Positions 1 through 8,856 of a DNA stretch of 64,000 nt are shown here, piece after piece. Below the pieces are notes generated by a model, which searched no databases, was not told where the DNA came from, and saw only the letters and a program-made list of their open reading frames with translations. Every line of letters starts with the position of its first letter. Position 1 is the stretch's first letter. The DNA comes from Vibrio campbellii CAIM 519 = NBRC 15631 = ATCC 25920 (lineage in GTDB: Bacteria > Pseudomonadota > Gammaproteobacteria > Enterobacterales > Vibrionaceae): the NCBI RefSeq assembly GCF_002163755.1, contig NZ_CP015864.1:248001-312000 (forward strand). Direction: 5' to 3'. The position numbers and the translations under genes are program-made.

Positions 1-2
1 TT

Positions 3-791
3 AGCAGCACAATGATAGAAGTTTCATCAGCGCTAACTCAGCAGAATATAGACATTCGGCAAGTTCGTGATGCGACAGAGGCGATGGAAGCGTCTGCAAA
101 TTCAGTTTCATCCAGCACGAACGACGCGCATCTACTGATCGATGATACGTTGCAGTCATGCCTGATGGCGAAAGAGACCATCGACCAAACTCATACCAAT
201 TTAGCACAACTTAGTTTACAAGCTGAGAAAGCGACAGAAACGACCTATCAATTGAGCGATCAAGCCCAAAAGGTAAGTCAATTAATGGAAGAGATTGGCG
301 GAATTGCCGATCAAACGAATCTGCTAGCGCTTAATGCAGCAATTGAAGCAGCACGAGCGGGTGAACAAGGTCGCGGCTTCGCTGTGGTTGCCGATGAAGT
401 GAGAGCGCTATCTGGACGGACTTCGAATGCAACTGAGCAAATTAAAGCATCCATTGAAACCATGCTGATGACGATTCAGGGCTGGCAGAAAGACATTATC
501 GCTAACAAAGATCAAACGGATACATGCTCACAAGTTGCAGAGCAAAGTGCGTTGCGTTTGTCGGAAGTAGAGCAGATGATGCAAACCATGAGTGGTTTGA
601 TGGTGAATGTCGCAGACTCTGCTAATAAGCAGTTGCAGCTTTCTAGCGACGTGAATCAGCACATTCATTCTATTGCTTCTACCGCGGAGCAGAACTTGGC
701 CGCGACATATTCTGTAGAGCAAAACAGTAAGCAGTTAAAAGAGCAGGTTCAAGACTTCTACCGACTTGCGAATCAGTTTGAAGAGAAGTGA
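3..791 (+). CDS. Methyl-accepting chemotaxis protein, C-terminal part (5' end outside window)
   Basis: This is the cytoplasmic signalling domain of a chemoreceptor, which controls the CheA kinase through CheW. The reading frame is open to the left edge of the window, so the gene begins upstream and the ATG at position 12 is internal. The hallmark hairpin tip is visible around codons 95-120 of the visible part (IGGIADQTNLLALNAAIEAA, then RAGEQGRGFAVVADEVRALS), flanked by long heptad-repeat coiled coil. No ligand-binding or membrane region is in view, so the sensed signal cannot be judged. The family call is secure. A strong hairpin terminator follows the stop codon, and the next genes are on the other strand. 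Confidence 0.95.
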   Translation, partial: SSTMIEVSSALTQQNIDIRQVRDATEAMEASANSVSSSTNDAHLLIDDTLQSCLMAKETIDQTHTNLAQLSLQAEKATETTYQLSDQAQKVSQLMEEIGGIADQTNLLALNAAIEAARAGEQGRGFAVVADEVRALSGRTSNATEQIKASIETMLMTIQGWQKDIIANKDQTDTCSQVAEQSALRLSEVEQMMQTMSGLMVNVADSANKQLQLSSDVNQHIHSIASTAEQNLAATYSVEQNSKQLKEQVQDFYRLANQFEEK

Positions 792-843
792 TACGAACTA
801 GAACTAGATCGTTGAATCGTCGTTCAAAATGAATAGATAAAAT

Positions 844-868
844 AAAGCCCCGCCGAAGCGGGGCTTTT
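844..868. terminator. Rho-independent terminator between mcp and tkt (likely bidirectional)
   Basis: Perfect 10-bp GC-rich stem (AAAGCCCCGC and its complement) with a CGAA tetraloop and T-rich flanks on both strands. It sits between two convergent genes and can serve both. Confidence 0.9.
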
Positions 869-912
869 CAGTTTTCAAATTCGCAATAGAGAAAACTGAT
901 AATTCTAAGCGA

Positions 913-2919
913 TTAAGCTAGCAGTTCTTTTGCTGTGTTCACTACGTTTTCTACAGTGAAACCAAACATTTCGAACAGTTGATCAGCTGGTGCAGACTCA
1001 CCGAATGTTGTCATACCGATGATGCGACCGTCGAAGCCAACGTACTTGTACCAGAAGTCAGCAATGCCAGCTTCTACAGCGATACGTGCCGTTACGTCTG
1101 ATGGCAGTACCGATTCACGGTAAGCTGCGTCTTGCTTGTCGAAAGTATCAGTAGCTGGCATTGAAACCACGCGTACTTTCTTACCTTCAGCAGTTAGTTG
1201 TTCTGCCGCTTTCACAGCCAGCTCAACTTCAGAACCAGTCGCGATTAGGATTAGCTCAGGTTTACCATCGCTGTCTTTCAGGATGTAGCCACCTTTTGCG
1301 ATGTCTGCAACTTGCTCAGCAGTACGCTCTTGCTGTGCTAGGTTTTGACGAGAGAAGATAAGTGCAGATGGTGCATCTTTACGTTCAATCGCCAGTTTCC
1401 ATGCTACTGCAGACTCAACTTGGTCACATGGACGCCACGTGCTCATGTTTGGAGTCAGGCGTAGAGACGCGATTTGCTCAACAGGTTGGTGAGTTGGGCC
1501 ATCTTCGCCAAGACCGATAGAGTCGTGCGTGTAAACCTGGATGTTCTGAATCTTCATCAGAGCAGCCATACGCATAGCGTTACGTGCGTATTCCATGAAC
1601 ATTAGGAATGTTGCGCCGTAAGGAACAAAACCGCCGTGTAGCGCGATACCGTTCATGATCGCTGTCATACCAAATTCACGTACACCGTAGTGGATGTAGT
1701 TACCAGAGAAATCGTTCGCTTCTAGAGACTTAGAACCAGACCACATAGTTAGGTTAGAAGGCGCTAGGTCAGCAGAGCCGCCCATGAATTCTGGAAGCAT
1801 TTGACCAAACGCTTCTAGTGCGTTTTGAGATGCTTTACGTGATGCGATGTTTGCTGGGTTTGCTTGAAGGTCAGCAATGATTTGGTTTGCTTTCTCTTCC
1901 CACTCAGCTGGTAGGTCACCGTTTACGCGGCGTTTGAATTCAGCTGCCAGCTCAGGGTACGCTGCTTCATAAGCTGCAAATTTCTCGTCCCACGCTGCTT
2001 CCTTAGCTGCGCCTGCTTCTTTCGCTGACCACTCTGCATAGACTTCCTGCGGAATTTCAAAAGGACCGTGCTCCCAACCTAGTTCTTTACGTGTTGCTGC
2101 AATTTCTTCAGCACCTAGTGGCGCACCGTGACAGTCGTGTGAACCAGATTTGTTTGGAGAACCAAAACCGATGATAGTTTTAGTACAGATAAGTGTAGGG
2201 CGTGGATCTGCTTTTGCCGCTTCGATTGCTGCGTTGATCGCTTCAGAATCGTGACCATCTACAGCAGGGATTACGTGCCAGCCGTAAGATTCAAAACGCT
2301 TAGGCGTGTCGTCAGAGAACCAACCTTCAACGTGACCGTCGATAGAGATGCCGTTGTCATCCCAGAATGCGATCAGTTTGCCAAGGCCTAGTGTACCTGC
2401 AAGAGAACATGCCTCGTGCGAGATACCTTCCATCAGACAGCCATCACCCATGAACACGTAAGTGAAGTGGTCAACGATGTCGTGGCCTTCTTTGTTGAAC
2501 TGAGCCGCAAGTGCTTTCTCAGCCATCGCCATACCAACAGCGTTAGTGATGCCTTGACCTAGAGGACCCGTTGTTGTCTCGATACCAGGTGCGTAGCCGT
2601 ACTCTGGGTGACCAGGAGTCTTAGAGTGAAGCTGACGGAAGTTTTTAAGATCGTCGATAGATAGCTCGTAGCCTGCAAGGTGCAGTAGAGAGTAGATAAG
2701 CATAGAGCCGTGGCCGTTAGACAGTACGAAACGGTCGCGGTCAGCCCACTCTGGGTTTGATGGGTTGTGGTTTAGGTGAGAACGCCAAAGAACTTCAGCG
2801 ATGTCAGCCATACCCATAGGTGCACCTGGGTGACCAGAGTTAGCTTGTTGAACACCGTCCATGCTTAGTGCACGGATTGCATTAGCTAGATACTTTCGTG
2901 TTAGAAGAGAGCGATCCAT
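913..2919 (-). CDS. tkt: Transketolase
   Basis: Transfers two-carbon ketol units between sugar phosphates in the non-oxidative pentose phosphate pathway, using thiamine diphosphate. At 668 residues it has the normal bacterial length. Visible motifs are SGHPGAPMG (about 28-36), the substrate-binding GLGQ-type loop TGPLGQGITNAVG (about 117-129), the ThDP motif starting GDG at about 158, and the pyrimidine-domain HDSIGLGEDGPTHQPVEQ. The start lies opposite position 2919. It is downstream of the transaldolase gene on the same strand, but a terminator hairpin at 3007-3035 separates them, so it may have its own promoter or be reached by read-through. Vibrios often carry a second transketolase on chromosome II; whether this is the tktA or tktB paralogue cannot be told here. 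Confidence 0.97.
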   Translation of the reverse strand: MDRSLLTRKYLANAIRALSMDGVQQANSGHPGAPMGMADIAEVLWRSHLNHNPSNPEWADRDRFVLSNGHGSMLIYSLLHLAGYELSIDDLKNFRQLHSKTPGHPEYGYAPGIETTTGPLGQGITNAVGMAMAEKALAAQFNKEGHDIVDHFTYVFMGDGCLMEGISHEACSLAGTLGLGKLIAFWDDNGISIDGHVEGWFSDDTPKRFESYGWHVIPAVDGHDSEAINAAIEAAKADPRPTLICTKTIIGFGSPNKSGSHDCHGAPLGAEEIAATRKELGWEHGPFEIPQEVYAEWSAKEAGAAKEAAWDEKFAAYEAAYPELAAEFKRRVNGDLPAEWEEKANQIIADLQANPANIASRKASQNALEAFGQMLPEFMGGSADLAPSNLTMWSGSKSLEANDFSGNYIHYGVREFGMTAIMNGIALHGGFVPYGATFLMFMEYARNAMRMAALMKIQNIQVYTHDSIGLGEDGPTHQPVEQIASLRLTPNMSTWRPCDQVESAVAWKLAIERKDAPSALIFSRQNLAQQERTAEQVADIAKGGYILKDSDGKPELILIATGSEVELAVKAAEQLTAEGKKVRVVSMPATDTFDKQDAAYRESVLPSDVTARIAVEAGIADFWYKYVGFDGRIIGMTTFGESAPADQLFEMFGFTVENVVNTAKELLA

Positions 2920-3006
2920 AGTAGTTACTTCTCGATATTTGATTTAAGTAGAGGGAACTCGTCGGAACAAGTTCAAATAGAATTTTTTGAATAAAGCGCT
3001 GATGCT

Positions 3007-3035
3007 AAAAGCGAGTAGGCTGGTTACTCGCTTTT
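3007..3035 (-). terminator. Terminator hairpin downstream of transaldolase gene
   Basis: An 11-bp inverted repeat (AAAAGCGAGTA and its complement) around a 7-base loop, ten bases past the tal stop. It lies in the 125-bp gap between tal and tkt, so it may set their relative expression. Confidence 0.75.
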
Positions 3036-3044
3036 GGTAAGCGA

Positions 3045-3995
3045 TTAAAGCTTAGCTGAGATCATGTCTTCTAGTTTGCCTTGGTCAACCGCGAAGTTAC
3101 GGATACCTTCAGCTACTTTCTCAACAGCCATTGCGTCTAGGTTGTGCTCCCATAGGAACTCAGCGTGAGACATTGGAGCTGGACGCTCTTTAGAACCTTT
3201 AGAATCAACCAGCTTCTCTACAACTTCGCCTTCAGCCGCTTCTAGCTCAGCAAGAAGAGCAGGAGCGATAGTTAGACGGTCACAGCCAGCAAGTTCTAGG
3301 ATCTCGCCGATGTTACGGAAGCTTGCGCCCATAACAACTGTGTTGTAACCGTAGTCTTTGTAGTAGTTGTAGATGTCTGTTACTGAGATTACACCTGGAT
3401 CTTCTGAAGCTTCAAAGTCACGTCCTTCTTTTGCTTTGTACCAGTCCATGATGCGGCCAACGAATGGCGAGATTAGGAATACGCCTGCTTCAGCACATGC
3501 ACGAGCTTGCGCGAAAGAGAATAGAAGCGTTAGGTTACAGTTGATGCCTTCTTTCTCTAGGATCTCTGCAGCGCGGATGCCTTCCCAAGTAGAAGCCAGT
3601 TTGATTAGGATGCGGTCGTTAGTGATGCCTGCGTCGTTGTACATTTTTACAAGCTGGCGAGCTTTAGCAACGCTGCCTTCTGTATCGTAAGAAAGACGAG
3701 CATCTACTTCTGTAGAGATACGGCCAGGGATAGTTTTTAGGATCTCTTTACCGATGTTTACTGCAAGCATGTCACAAGTGTCTTGTACTTGTTGTGCTTT
3801 GTCGTTGCTTTGTGCTTTTGCGTATTCGATAGAAGCGTCGATTAGAGGTGCGTACTCTTCGATTTGAGCCGCTTTTAGGATAAGAGATGGGTTCGTTGTT
3901 GCATCTTCAGGTTGGTACTTTTTGATTGCGTCAATTTCACCAGTGTCCGCTACTACAGTTGTTAGTTTACGAAGTTGCTCTAACTTGTTGCTCAT
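3045..3995 (-). CDS. tal: Transaldolase (TalB type)
   Basis: Transfers a dihydroxyacetone unit between sugar phosphates in the pentose phosphate pathway through a Schiff base. It has 316 residues, as in E. coli TalB. DATTNPS lies at about 31-37 and the Schiff-base lysine is K132 in the motif RILIKLASTWEG. The gene is divergent from a SorC-family regulator with 465 bp of shared upstream DNA that carries repeated palindromes. Sugar-phosphate control of tal and tkt by that regulator is therefore likely, but it is an inference from position. Confidence 0.97.
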   Translation of the reverse strand: MSNKLEQLRKLTTVVADTGEIDAIKKYQPEDATTNPSLILKAAQIEEYAPLIDASIEYAKAQSNDKAQQVQDTCDMLAVNIGKEILKTIPGRISTEVDARLSYDTEGSVAKARQLVKMYNDAGITNDRILIKLASTWEGIRAAEILEKEGINCNLTLLFSFAQARACAEAGVFLISPFVGRIMDWYKAKEGRDFEASEDPGVISVTDIYNYYKDYGYNTVVMGASFRNIGEILELAGCDRLTIAPALLAELEAAEGEVVEKLVDSKGSKERPAPMSHAEFLWEHNLDAMAVEKVAEGIRNFAVDQGKLEDMISAKL

Positions 3996-4130
3996 AATCG
4001 ATCATCCTATATAAATGGGCTTAAGTGTGGTTTTGAGTACCACAGCTTGTGCATTTGCAAGCGTGTCGGCTAATCGTCTCATCATATTTAACGAGACATC
4101 TGCTCAGCCAACTACGGAAAATTTCGGTAC

Positions 4131-4417
4131 CGAACATTTGCTATGAACATTTGATCGGTAGCTGAGTAAATGATGAATCCATATTTATCCGATCCATGCT
4201 GAAAGTCAATCGCCGAAACCGACTTTAAGTGATGTTCATCAACGTTTTTTTGCTGCGTGTTCATAGCATCGCCGAAATAAACGTTTGCCCTTATTGTTCA
4301 AGGCTTGAGCAGTGCTGACATTAATAAAATTACGTAGTGAGAAAATGTCATTGCAGTGAGCAAATGTTGCAGTAAAATTGGAGGGTAACATATGCTAAGT
4401 CAATGAGCGGATGCTCA
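4131..4417. promoter_or_regulatory. Cluster of related palindromes in the tal-sorC intergenic region (candidate SorC operators)
   Basis: The 465-bp gap between the divergent genes holds five related elements close to the palindrome TGA-CAAATGTTCA: 4131-4144 and 4144-4156 (tandem, core GAACATTTG), 4306-4318 (TGAGCAGTGCTGA), 4357-4370 (TGAGCAAATGTTGC) and 4404-4417 (TGAGCGGATGCTCA). The last three are about 50 bp apart, close to five helical turns, which would suit binding and looping by a tetrameric SorC-family regulator. The pattern is seen directly; the assignment as operators is inferred from position. Confidence 0.5.
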
Positions 4418-4460
4418 CTAATGCATACAATGTCGATCCTCTAAAAAGGGCGAGAAAAAC

Positions 4461-5462
4461 ATGAGCAGTTCTAATCAAGACATTTCTATTGAAAGCACAG
4501 ATTTACTAACTGAGATCTCCGTTGCCTATTATCAAGACGGTGCGACCCAAGAAGAGATCTCGAAAAAGTTTTCCATATCGCGGGCCAAAGTAGGGCGAAT
4601 GCTGAAGCAGGCTCGTGATGAAGGCATTGTAGAGATTACCGTAAAATATCACCCTGTGTTTAGCGCCAAGATAGAGCAGCGCCTCATCGAACGCTTTGGT
4701 GTGAAACGAGCGTTGGTCGCTTTGGACCAACCTAATGAAGAAGCGCAGCGTCTCCAAGTGTCTGGTTTGGTCTCTAACTACCTGACGAGTACTTTAAAGA
4801 ACGGCATGGTGGTGACGGTAGGGCAAGGGCGTAACGTTTCTTCTGTAGCTCACCATATTGGTGTTATCACTCCGCGTGATTGTAAGTTTGTGTGCGGTAT
4901 TGGCGGGATTCACCCTCGTGGCGGTATGTACAATGCGGACCACATTTGCCGACAATTCGCCAAGAAATACGGCGGCACATCGGAAACCCTGTATGCCCCT
5001 GCCTACGCTGAAAACCGAGAGCAAAAGGTGGCCTTTATGCAAAACGCCACGGTTAAACAGACTCTGGACTTGGCGCGCAAGGCGGATGTCGCTCTTGTTG
5101 GTATCGGTGATATGAGTGAGAACAGCTACATGGTTGACCTTGGCTGGTTTACTCCAGATGAAGTGGTGCAATCCCGTTTGATGCAAGGCGTCGTAGGGGA
5201 CTTTGCCGGTTATGACTTCTTTGACATCCACGGCGATGTAGCAAACACAGTAATGAGTGACCGAGTCATCGGCTTAGGTATTGAAGAATTTCGTCCAATT
5301 GCAGAAGTGATTGCGATTGCGGCAGAAAACAGTAAACCATTGGCGCTACTTGGGGCCTTAAGAACTGGCGCGATAGATGTTATTGCAACCAGCGTTAGTA
5401 ATGCACTGACGGTTCTTAACTTGGATGAGCAGATGCACGGCAACAGTACATCAGAGGTTTAG
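4461..5462 (+). CDS. SorC/DeoR-family sugar-binding transcriptional regulator
   Basis: This 333-residue protein has the SorC-family layout: an N-terminal helix-turn-helix at about 20-60 (YYQDGATQEEISKKFSISRA, then KVGRMLKQARDEGIVEI) and a C-terminal sugar-phosphate-binding domain. The latter has VGQGRNVSSVAHHI near 115 and VGIGDMSENSYMVDLGW near 215. Such regulators are usually tetramers whose DNA binding is released by a phosphorylated sugar. The divergent tal/tkt genes make a pentose phosphate-pathway intermediate a plausible effector, but the effector is not shown by sequence. The start has an AGGGCGAG ribosome-binding site. A hairpin terminator follows at 5486. Confidence 0.9.
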   Translation: MSSSNQDISIESTDLLTEISVAYYQDGATQEEISKKFSISRAKVGRMLKQARDEGIVEITVKYHPVFSAKIEQRLIERFGVKRALVALDQPNEEAQRLQVSGLVSNYLTSTLKNGMVVTVGQGRNVSSVAHHIGVITPRDCKFVCGIGGIHPRGGMYNADHICRQFAKKYGGTSETLYAPAYAENREQKVAFMQNATVKQTLDLARKADVALVGIGDMSENSYMVDLGWFTPDEVVQSRLMQGVVGDFAGYDFFDIHGDVANTVMSDRVIGLGIEEFRPIAEVIAIAAENSKPLALLGALRTGAIDVIATSVSNALTVLNLDEQMHGNSTSEV

Positions 5463-5485
5463 CACAAATAATATGCAAACTATGT

Positions 5486-5526
5486 AATCAGGCTGCGAGG
5501 ATTTATAAATGACTCGCAGCCTGATT
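5486..5526 (+). terminator. Terminator after the SorC regulator gene
   Basis: A 14-bp stem (AATCAGGCTGCGAG and its complement) with a 13-base loop, followed by a short T-rich stretch. It separates the regulator from the chitinase gene. Confidence 0.8.
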
Positions 5527-5588
5527 TCGTTTCCAAGTTAAAAATAATCCTCAGGAGTAATTTGTAGTTGATTACTCTGGAGGAAATT

Positions 5589-6884
5589 ATGAAAAAGACA
5601 CTTCTCGCAGCTGCTTTATTTACGGGGCTTACAGGTATTGCACAAGCTGAGCAAAAAGTCGTGGCAGGCTATTTTGCCGATTGGCAGTACGCAAATACAG
5701 ACAACCCATACACGGTTAAAGACATTCCGGCTGATAACCTGACTCACATTATCTACGCATTTTTAAGTATGTGTGGTCCTCACACTGGTGCTTCGGAAAA
5801 TATTCAAAAGCTGGTTGCAAAGTACTGTGAAGGCAAAGAACCGTATACGGCGATTTTGGTTGATACCGAGGCGGCACTTGAAAAAGACTTTGGTCCGGTC
5901 TCTGTAGACGTTCCATATAAAGGGCACTTCGCCCAATTGGCCGAACTTAAGAAGCAACATCCTGATCTAAAAATTCTTCCTTCTTTTGGCGGTTGGACCA
6001 TGTCTGAACCTTTCCACGCTATGGCTAAAAACCAGCAAGCAATGGATCAGTTCTCGAAAACGGCGGTCGAGTTGATTGCAAAGTACGATTTTTTTGATGG
6101 CATTGACTTGGACTGGGAATATCCAGGTGGTGGTGGTTTGACTACTTCTCCTTGGAATCCAGATACTAAGCTGACAGATGAGCAAAAAGCGCTTGAACGT
6201 GACGCTTTCACATATCTAGTTAAAACCATGCGTGGCGATTTAGATACTCTAGCGAAAAAGACCAAGCGTGAGTACGAGCTTTCAACCGCGGTAGGTGTTG
6301 GTCCAAAAGCGGCAGGCATTGACTGGAAAGCGGCGCAGCCTTACCTAACCAACATGTTTGCGATGACATACGACTTCCTTGGCGGTTGGGGGCAACAGAC
6401 AGGGCATACGACTAACCTACATGCGACCGACCGCAGTTGGTGGGGAATGGGCGCAGACGTGTTCATTAATCAAATGATTGAGCTGGGTATTCCTAGTGAG
6501 AAGCTGGTGATTGGTGCCGCGTTTTATGGTCGCGGTTGGCAAGGAACTAAAGATTTTGCCGGTGGTTTACCAACTCAAGACTTATTGTCAGAGAAAGGCG
6601 CGCAGTTTGGTACTGGTGAGAATGGCTACTTCATGTTCTGGGATCTGATGAAGAACTACAGTGCGAAACAAGGATATGAGTATAAATATGATGAGCAAGC
6701 TCAAGCGCCATACTTATGGAACCCAGACAAGAAGGTGTTTATCTCATTTGAAGATCAGCGATCTATCAAAGCCAAAGCCGACTGGGCGAAACAATCTAAC
6801 TTAGGCGGAATCTTTACATGGGAACTGTCAGGAGATCCGAAAGGAGAGTTAGTCGAAGTGATGTATAAGGAAATGCAGAACTAG
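5589..6884 (+). CDS. Secreted chitinase, glycoside hydrolase family 18
   Basis: Hydrolyses beta-1,4 links in chitin. The GH18 signature DGIDLDWEYPG is at about 170-180, with the three aspartates and catalytic glutamate E177 of DxxDxDxE intact. SFGGW (about 132-136) and the late FEDQRSIKAKADWAK region also fit the family. A signal peptide (MKKTLLAAALFTGLTGIAQA) ends near residue 20, giving a secreted enzyme of about 410 residues with no chitin-binding module visible. I chose the ATG at 5589, which has a GGAGG ribosome-binding site, over a TTG 21 bases upstream. It stands alone between two terminators. Confidence 0.95.
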   Translation: MKKTLLAAALFTGLTGIAQAEQKVVAGYFADWQYANTDNPYTVKDIPADNLTHIIYAFLSMCGPHTGASENIQKLVAKYCEGKEPYTAILVDTEAALEKDFGPVSVDVPYKGHFAQLAELKKQHPDLKILPSFGGWTMSEPFHAMAKNQQAMDQFSKTAVELIAKYDFFDGIDLDWEYPGGGGLTTSPWNPDTKLTDEQKALERDAFTYLVKTMRGDLDTLAKKTKREYELSTAVGVGPKAAGIDWKAAQPYLTNMFAMTYDFLGGWGQQTGHTTNLHATDRSWWGMGADVFINQMIELGIPSEKLVIGAAFYGRGWQGTKDFAGGLPTQDLLSEKGAQFGTGENGYFMFWDLMKNYSAKQGYEYKYDEQAQAPYLWNPDKKVFISFEDQRSIKAKADWAKQSNLGGIFTWELSGDPKGELVEVMYKEMQN

Positions 6885-6918
6885 TCTCTGTCCCCTTACG
6901 TTGTAACTACGTAAATCA

Positions 6919-6947
6919 AGCCGTCGTTATTGTTCGACGGCTTTTTC
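6919..6947 (+). terminator. Terminator after the chitinase gene
   Basis: A 9-bp stem (AAGCCGTCG and its complement) with an 8-base loop, then a T run. It overlaps the 3' end of the EAL-domain relic on the other strand. Confidence 0.85.
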
Positions 6948-7043
6948 GTTGTGGTTCTCTTCGGCAAAGCTAATCAACTGCTCAAAAGGCAATGGTTTGG
7001 AATAGAAGTAGCCCTGAATCAAATCACACCCACAAGCAGTAAG
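6927..7043 (-). pseudogene. C-terminal relic of an EAL-domain (cyclic-di-GMP phosphodiesterase) gene
   Basis: Read on the minus strand, this gives 38 residues ending in a stop at 6927: CGCDLIQGYFYSKPLPFEQL followed by a short acidic tail. That matches the last conserved block of EAL domains (GCDxxQGYxxSKPL). An in-frame stop lies immediately before it (7044-7046), and no other EAL motif is present between here and the sulfurtransferase gene. It is a leftover tail of a deleted gene, not a functional product. Confidence 0.75.
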
Positions 7044-7080
7044 TTATCACGTTGATGGCGAGTTTCCGCACTTCCTAGCC

Positions 7081-7911
7081 TTAACGCTCGATAGGTAAAG
7101 AATGATCTGCACCCCATTCAGTCCAAGAACCGTCGTACACCGACAGGTTGTCCAGACCAATTTGATACGCTGCAAGTAACAAAATGCATGCGGTTACACC
7201 GGAGCCACAACTAAAAATGATTGAATTATCACTATCTATTGTTAGTGCGCTAAATATCTGTTGCAACTCTGAATTCGGTTTAATGTGACCGTTGGTTAAG
7301 AGTTCTTGAAACGGTAAGCAAACTGAATTTGGAATATGCCCACTGCGTAGCCCTTCTCGTGGTTCTGGCACTTCACCAAGGAAACGAGCTTTGGCTCTTG
7401 CATCGATGATGTTTGCACTCCGGTTATTTGAATGGGCAAGTACAGCTTGGGCGTTCAAAAACGCTTCTTGGTTGAGCTTGCCTGAAAAGTTTCCATTTCC
7501 GCTTGGTTGCGATAAAGCACTCGTAACAGAAAGCCCAGCTTTAATCCAAGCGGGAAGACCGCCGTTCAGAACTCGAACATTCTCATGACCCATTGCTCTG
7601 AACATCCACCATGCTCTTGGTGCAGCAAGTGTCCCTGAGTTGTCGTATACCACGATCAAATCTTCGTTGTTCAAACCGAGCTGTCGCGCGCTTTGGTTGA
7701 AGCCTTCTTCTGTTGACATCATATGTGGCAGAGGTGAATCAGGTAAGCAGAAGTCGTTGTCATAGTCAAAGCGTAGGGAATTAGGAAGCCACTTATCTTT
7801 AACTTTTTCACCTTCTGAAGGGATTTGAAACGTAATACTCGCGTCGAGGAGTTTGACGTTAGGTTGGTCGAGTAGGTTATTGAGTTCTTGAGTACTGATC
7901 AGTGCTTGCAT
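7081..7911 (-). CDS. Sulfurtransferase, 3-mercaptopyruvate sulfurtransferase/rhodanese type
   Basis: Contains two rhodanese domains in tandem, inactive N-terminal and active C-terminal, in 276 residues. The active-site loop CGSGVTA is at about 235-241 with catalytic C235. The CGSGVTA form is typical of mercaptopyruvate sulfurtransferases (SseA-like) rather than thiosulfate rhodaneses. It would transfer sulfur from 3-mercaptopyruvate to an acceptor in the cytoplasm. I chose the ATG at 7911 because a TTGAGGAAA ribosome-binding site lies just upstream; the alternative TTG at 7929 lies within that site. It is followed by a small membrane-protein gene upstream on the same strand, with a 55-bp gap. 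Confidence 0.88.
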   Translation of the reverse strand: MQALISTQELNNLLDQPNVKLLDASITFQIPSEGEKVKDKWLPNSLRFDYDNDFCLPDSPLPHMMSTEEGFNQSARQLGLNNEDLIVVYDNSGTLAAPRAWWMFRAMGHENVRVLNGGLPAWIKAGLSVTSALSQPSGNGNFSGKLNQEAFLNAQAVLAHSNNRSANIIDARAKARFLGEVPEPREGLRSGHIPNSVCLPFQELLTNGHIKPNSELQQIFSALTIDSDNSIIFSCGSGVTACILLLAAYQIGLDNLSVYDGSWTEWGADHSLPIER

Positions 7912-7966
7912 CGTCTTTTGTTTCCTCAAAGTAGTATGACGCCTGAGATAAATGTGAAGAGTAAGC

Positions 7967-8266
7967 TTATTCGCAGCTTAAAAACGTGAGCGGTTGCTCG
8001 AAGAGTGAATCTGTTGGTTGGCTGAATGTTGCCAATGCACCTTTAGGGCAATGGGTGGAAATTGGTACAGCGACGCGTTTGATTCCTGATTCTTCCGATT
8101 CAATCGTTAGATAACGTCTTTGACCATCAAGTGATTGCGTTAACGTATTTGAAATGACGGTTGCGGTAATGGTCTGTGTTTCATCAGAAGATGTTAGCCA
8201 CAGAGCCAGACATAATGCGACGATGGCAGCAACAAAGACCAAAATGAAGGTTTTCGGATTGTCCAA
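7967..8266 (-). CDS. Small membrane-anchored protein of unknown function
   Basis: About 99 residues: a single N-terminal hydrophobic segment (TFILVFVAAIVALCLALWL) and then a polar domain of about 75 residues with two cysteines near the C-terminus, probably periplasmic. I do not recognise the family. I placed the start at a TTG (8266) preceded by GGGAAA. The ATGs further upstream fall inside the terminator of the preceding gene (8309-8343), which makes them unlikely. It is just upstream of the sulfurtransferase gene on the same strand and may be co-transcribed. The start is uncertain. Confidence 0.55.
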   Translation of the reverse strand: MDNPKTFILVFVAAIVALCLALWLTSSDETQTITATVISNTLTQSLDGQRRYLTIESEESGIKRVAVPISTHCPKGALATFSQPTDSLFEQPLTFLSCE

Positions 8267-8308
8267 CGTATTTTCCCGTCGAATGAGTAACCCTACTGTT
8301 TTACAACA

Positions 8309-8343
8309 AAAAAATCGCATGTTCAAAAGAACGATGCGATTTT
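8309..8343 (-). terminator. Terminator after the LruC gene pair
   Basis: Inverted repeat AAAATCGCAT with its complement around a loop. It is followed by a T run on the minus strand, where the upstream gene ends at 8404. Confidence 0.8.
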
Positions 8344-8403
8344 GAAGTAAAAGAGTGAGGAATTATATTGGAAGGTCGTTTTCTAGACCTTACTCCTATT
8401 TGG

Positions 8404-8856
8404 CTACATGACCCAAGAACTGTCACCAGAAGTAATGACTCTCTGGATTGGGGCGCTGCCATCATAGAACCAAATTTCAACAACCAGGCGGCCTTGGCTA
8501 TCAGAGACGTTAAAGTTAATGTTCGCTGTACCTTTATCTAGTGGGACAGAAGCAACCTTGCTTGGGTATCTTGCGTCGTAGCCCCCCGAGCTGTGTTCAA
8601 CAAACTCTTTGTAAACGCTGAGGTGCGCACGTTGTGAAGAGAAGCCATTGATGTCTGCATTGAGGCTACCTTCGTTTAAAGATTTGTAGCTAATGTTATC
8701 TGGTACCTCAAGATCCTGCATTGTCACATCTTCTATCGGTACCGCTGTCTCTTCTTTCTCAACGGGCTCTTCATTTTCGTTGGTATCACCCTCTGGTACT
8801 GTAATTTGTTTTGGTGGTGGCGAAGGGGTGCTGCTATCTCCTACGGAATGTAGCAT
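8404..8856 (-). CDS. Hypothetical protein with acidic/proline linker, overlapping the LruC gene
   Basis: 150 residues of unknown family. The first 50 are rich in Pro, Glu and Thr (a spacer-like stretch: STPSPPPKQITVPEGDTNEN), and the rest looks like one beta-rich domain of about 90 residues ending in WVM. Its ATG (8856) lies 16 bp inside the 3' end of the LruC gene in another frame, which suggests translational coupling. No signal peptide or lipobox is visible, which is odd next to a secreted protein. An in-frame stop about 30 bases upstream limits any earlier start. A frameshift that cut it from its own N-terminus or from the LruC protein is possible. Confidence 0.6.
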   Translation of the reverse strand: MLHSVGDSSTPSPPPKQITVPEGDTNENEEPVEKEETAVPIEDVTMQDLEVPDNISYKSLNEGSLNADINGFSSQRAHLSVYKEFVEHSSGGYDARYPSKVASVPLDKGTANINFNVSDSQGRLVVEIWFYDGSAPIQRVITSGDSSWVM

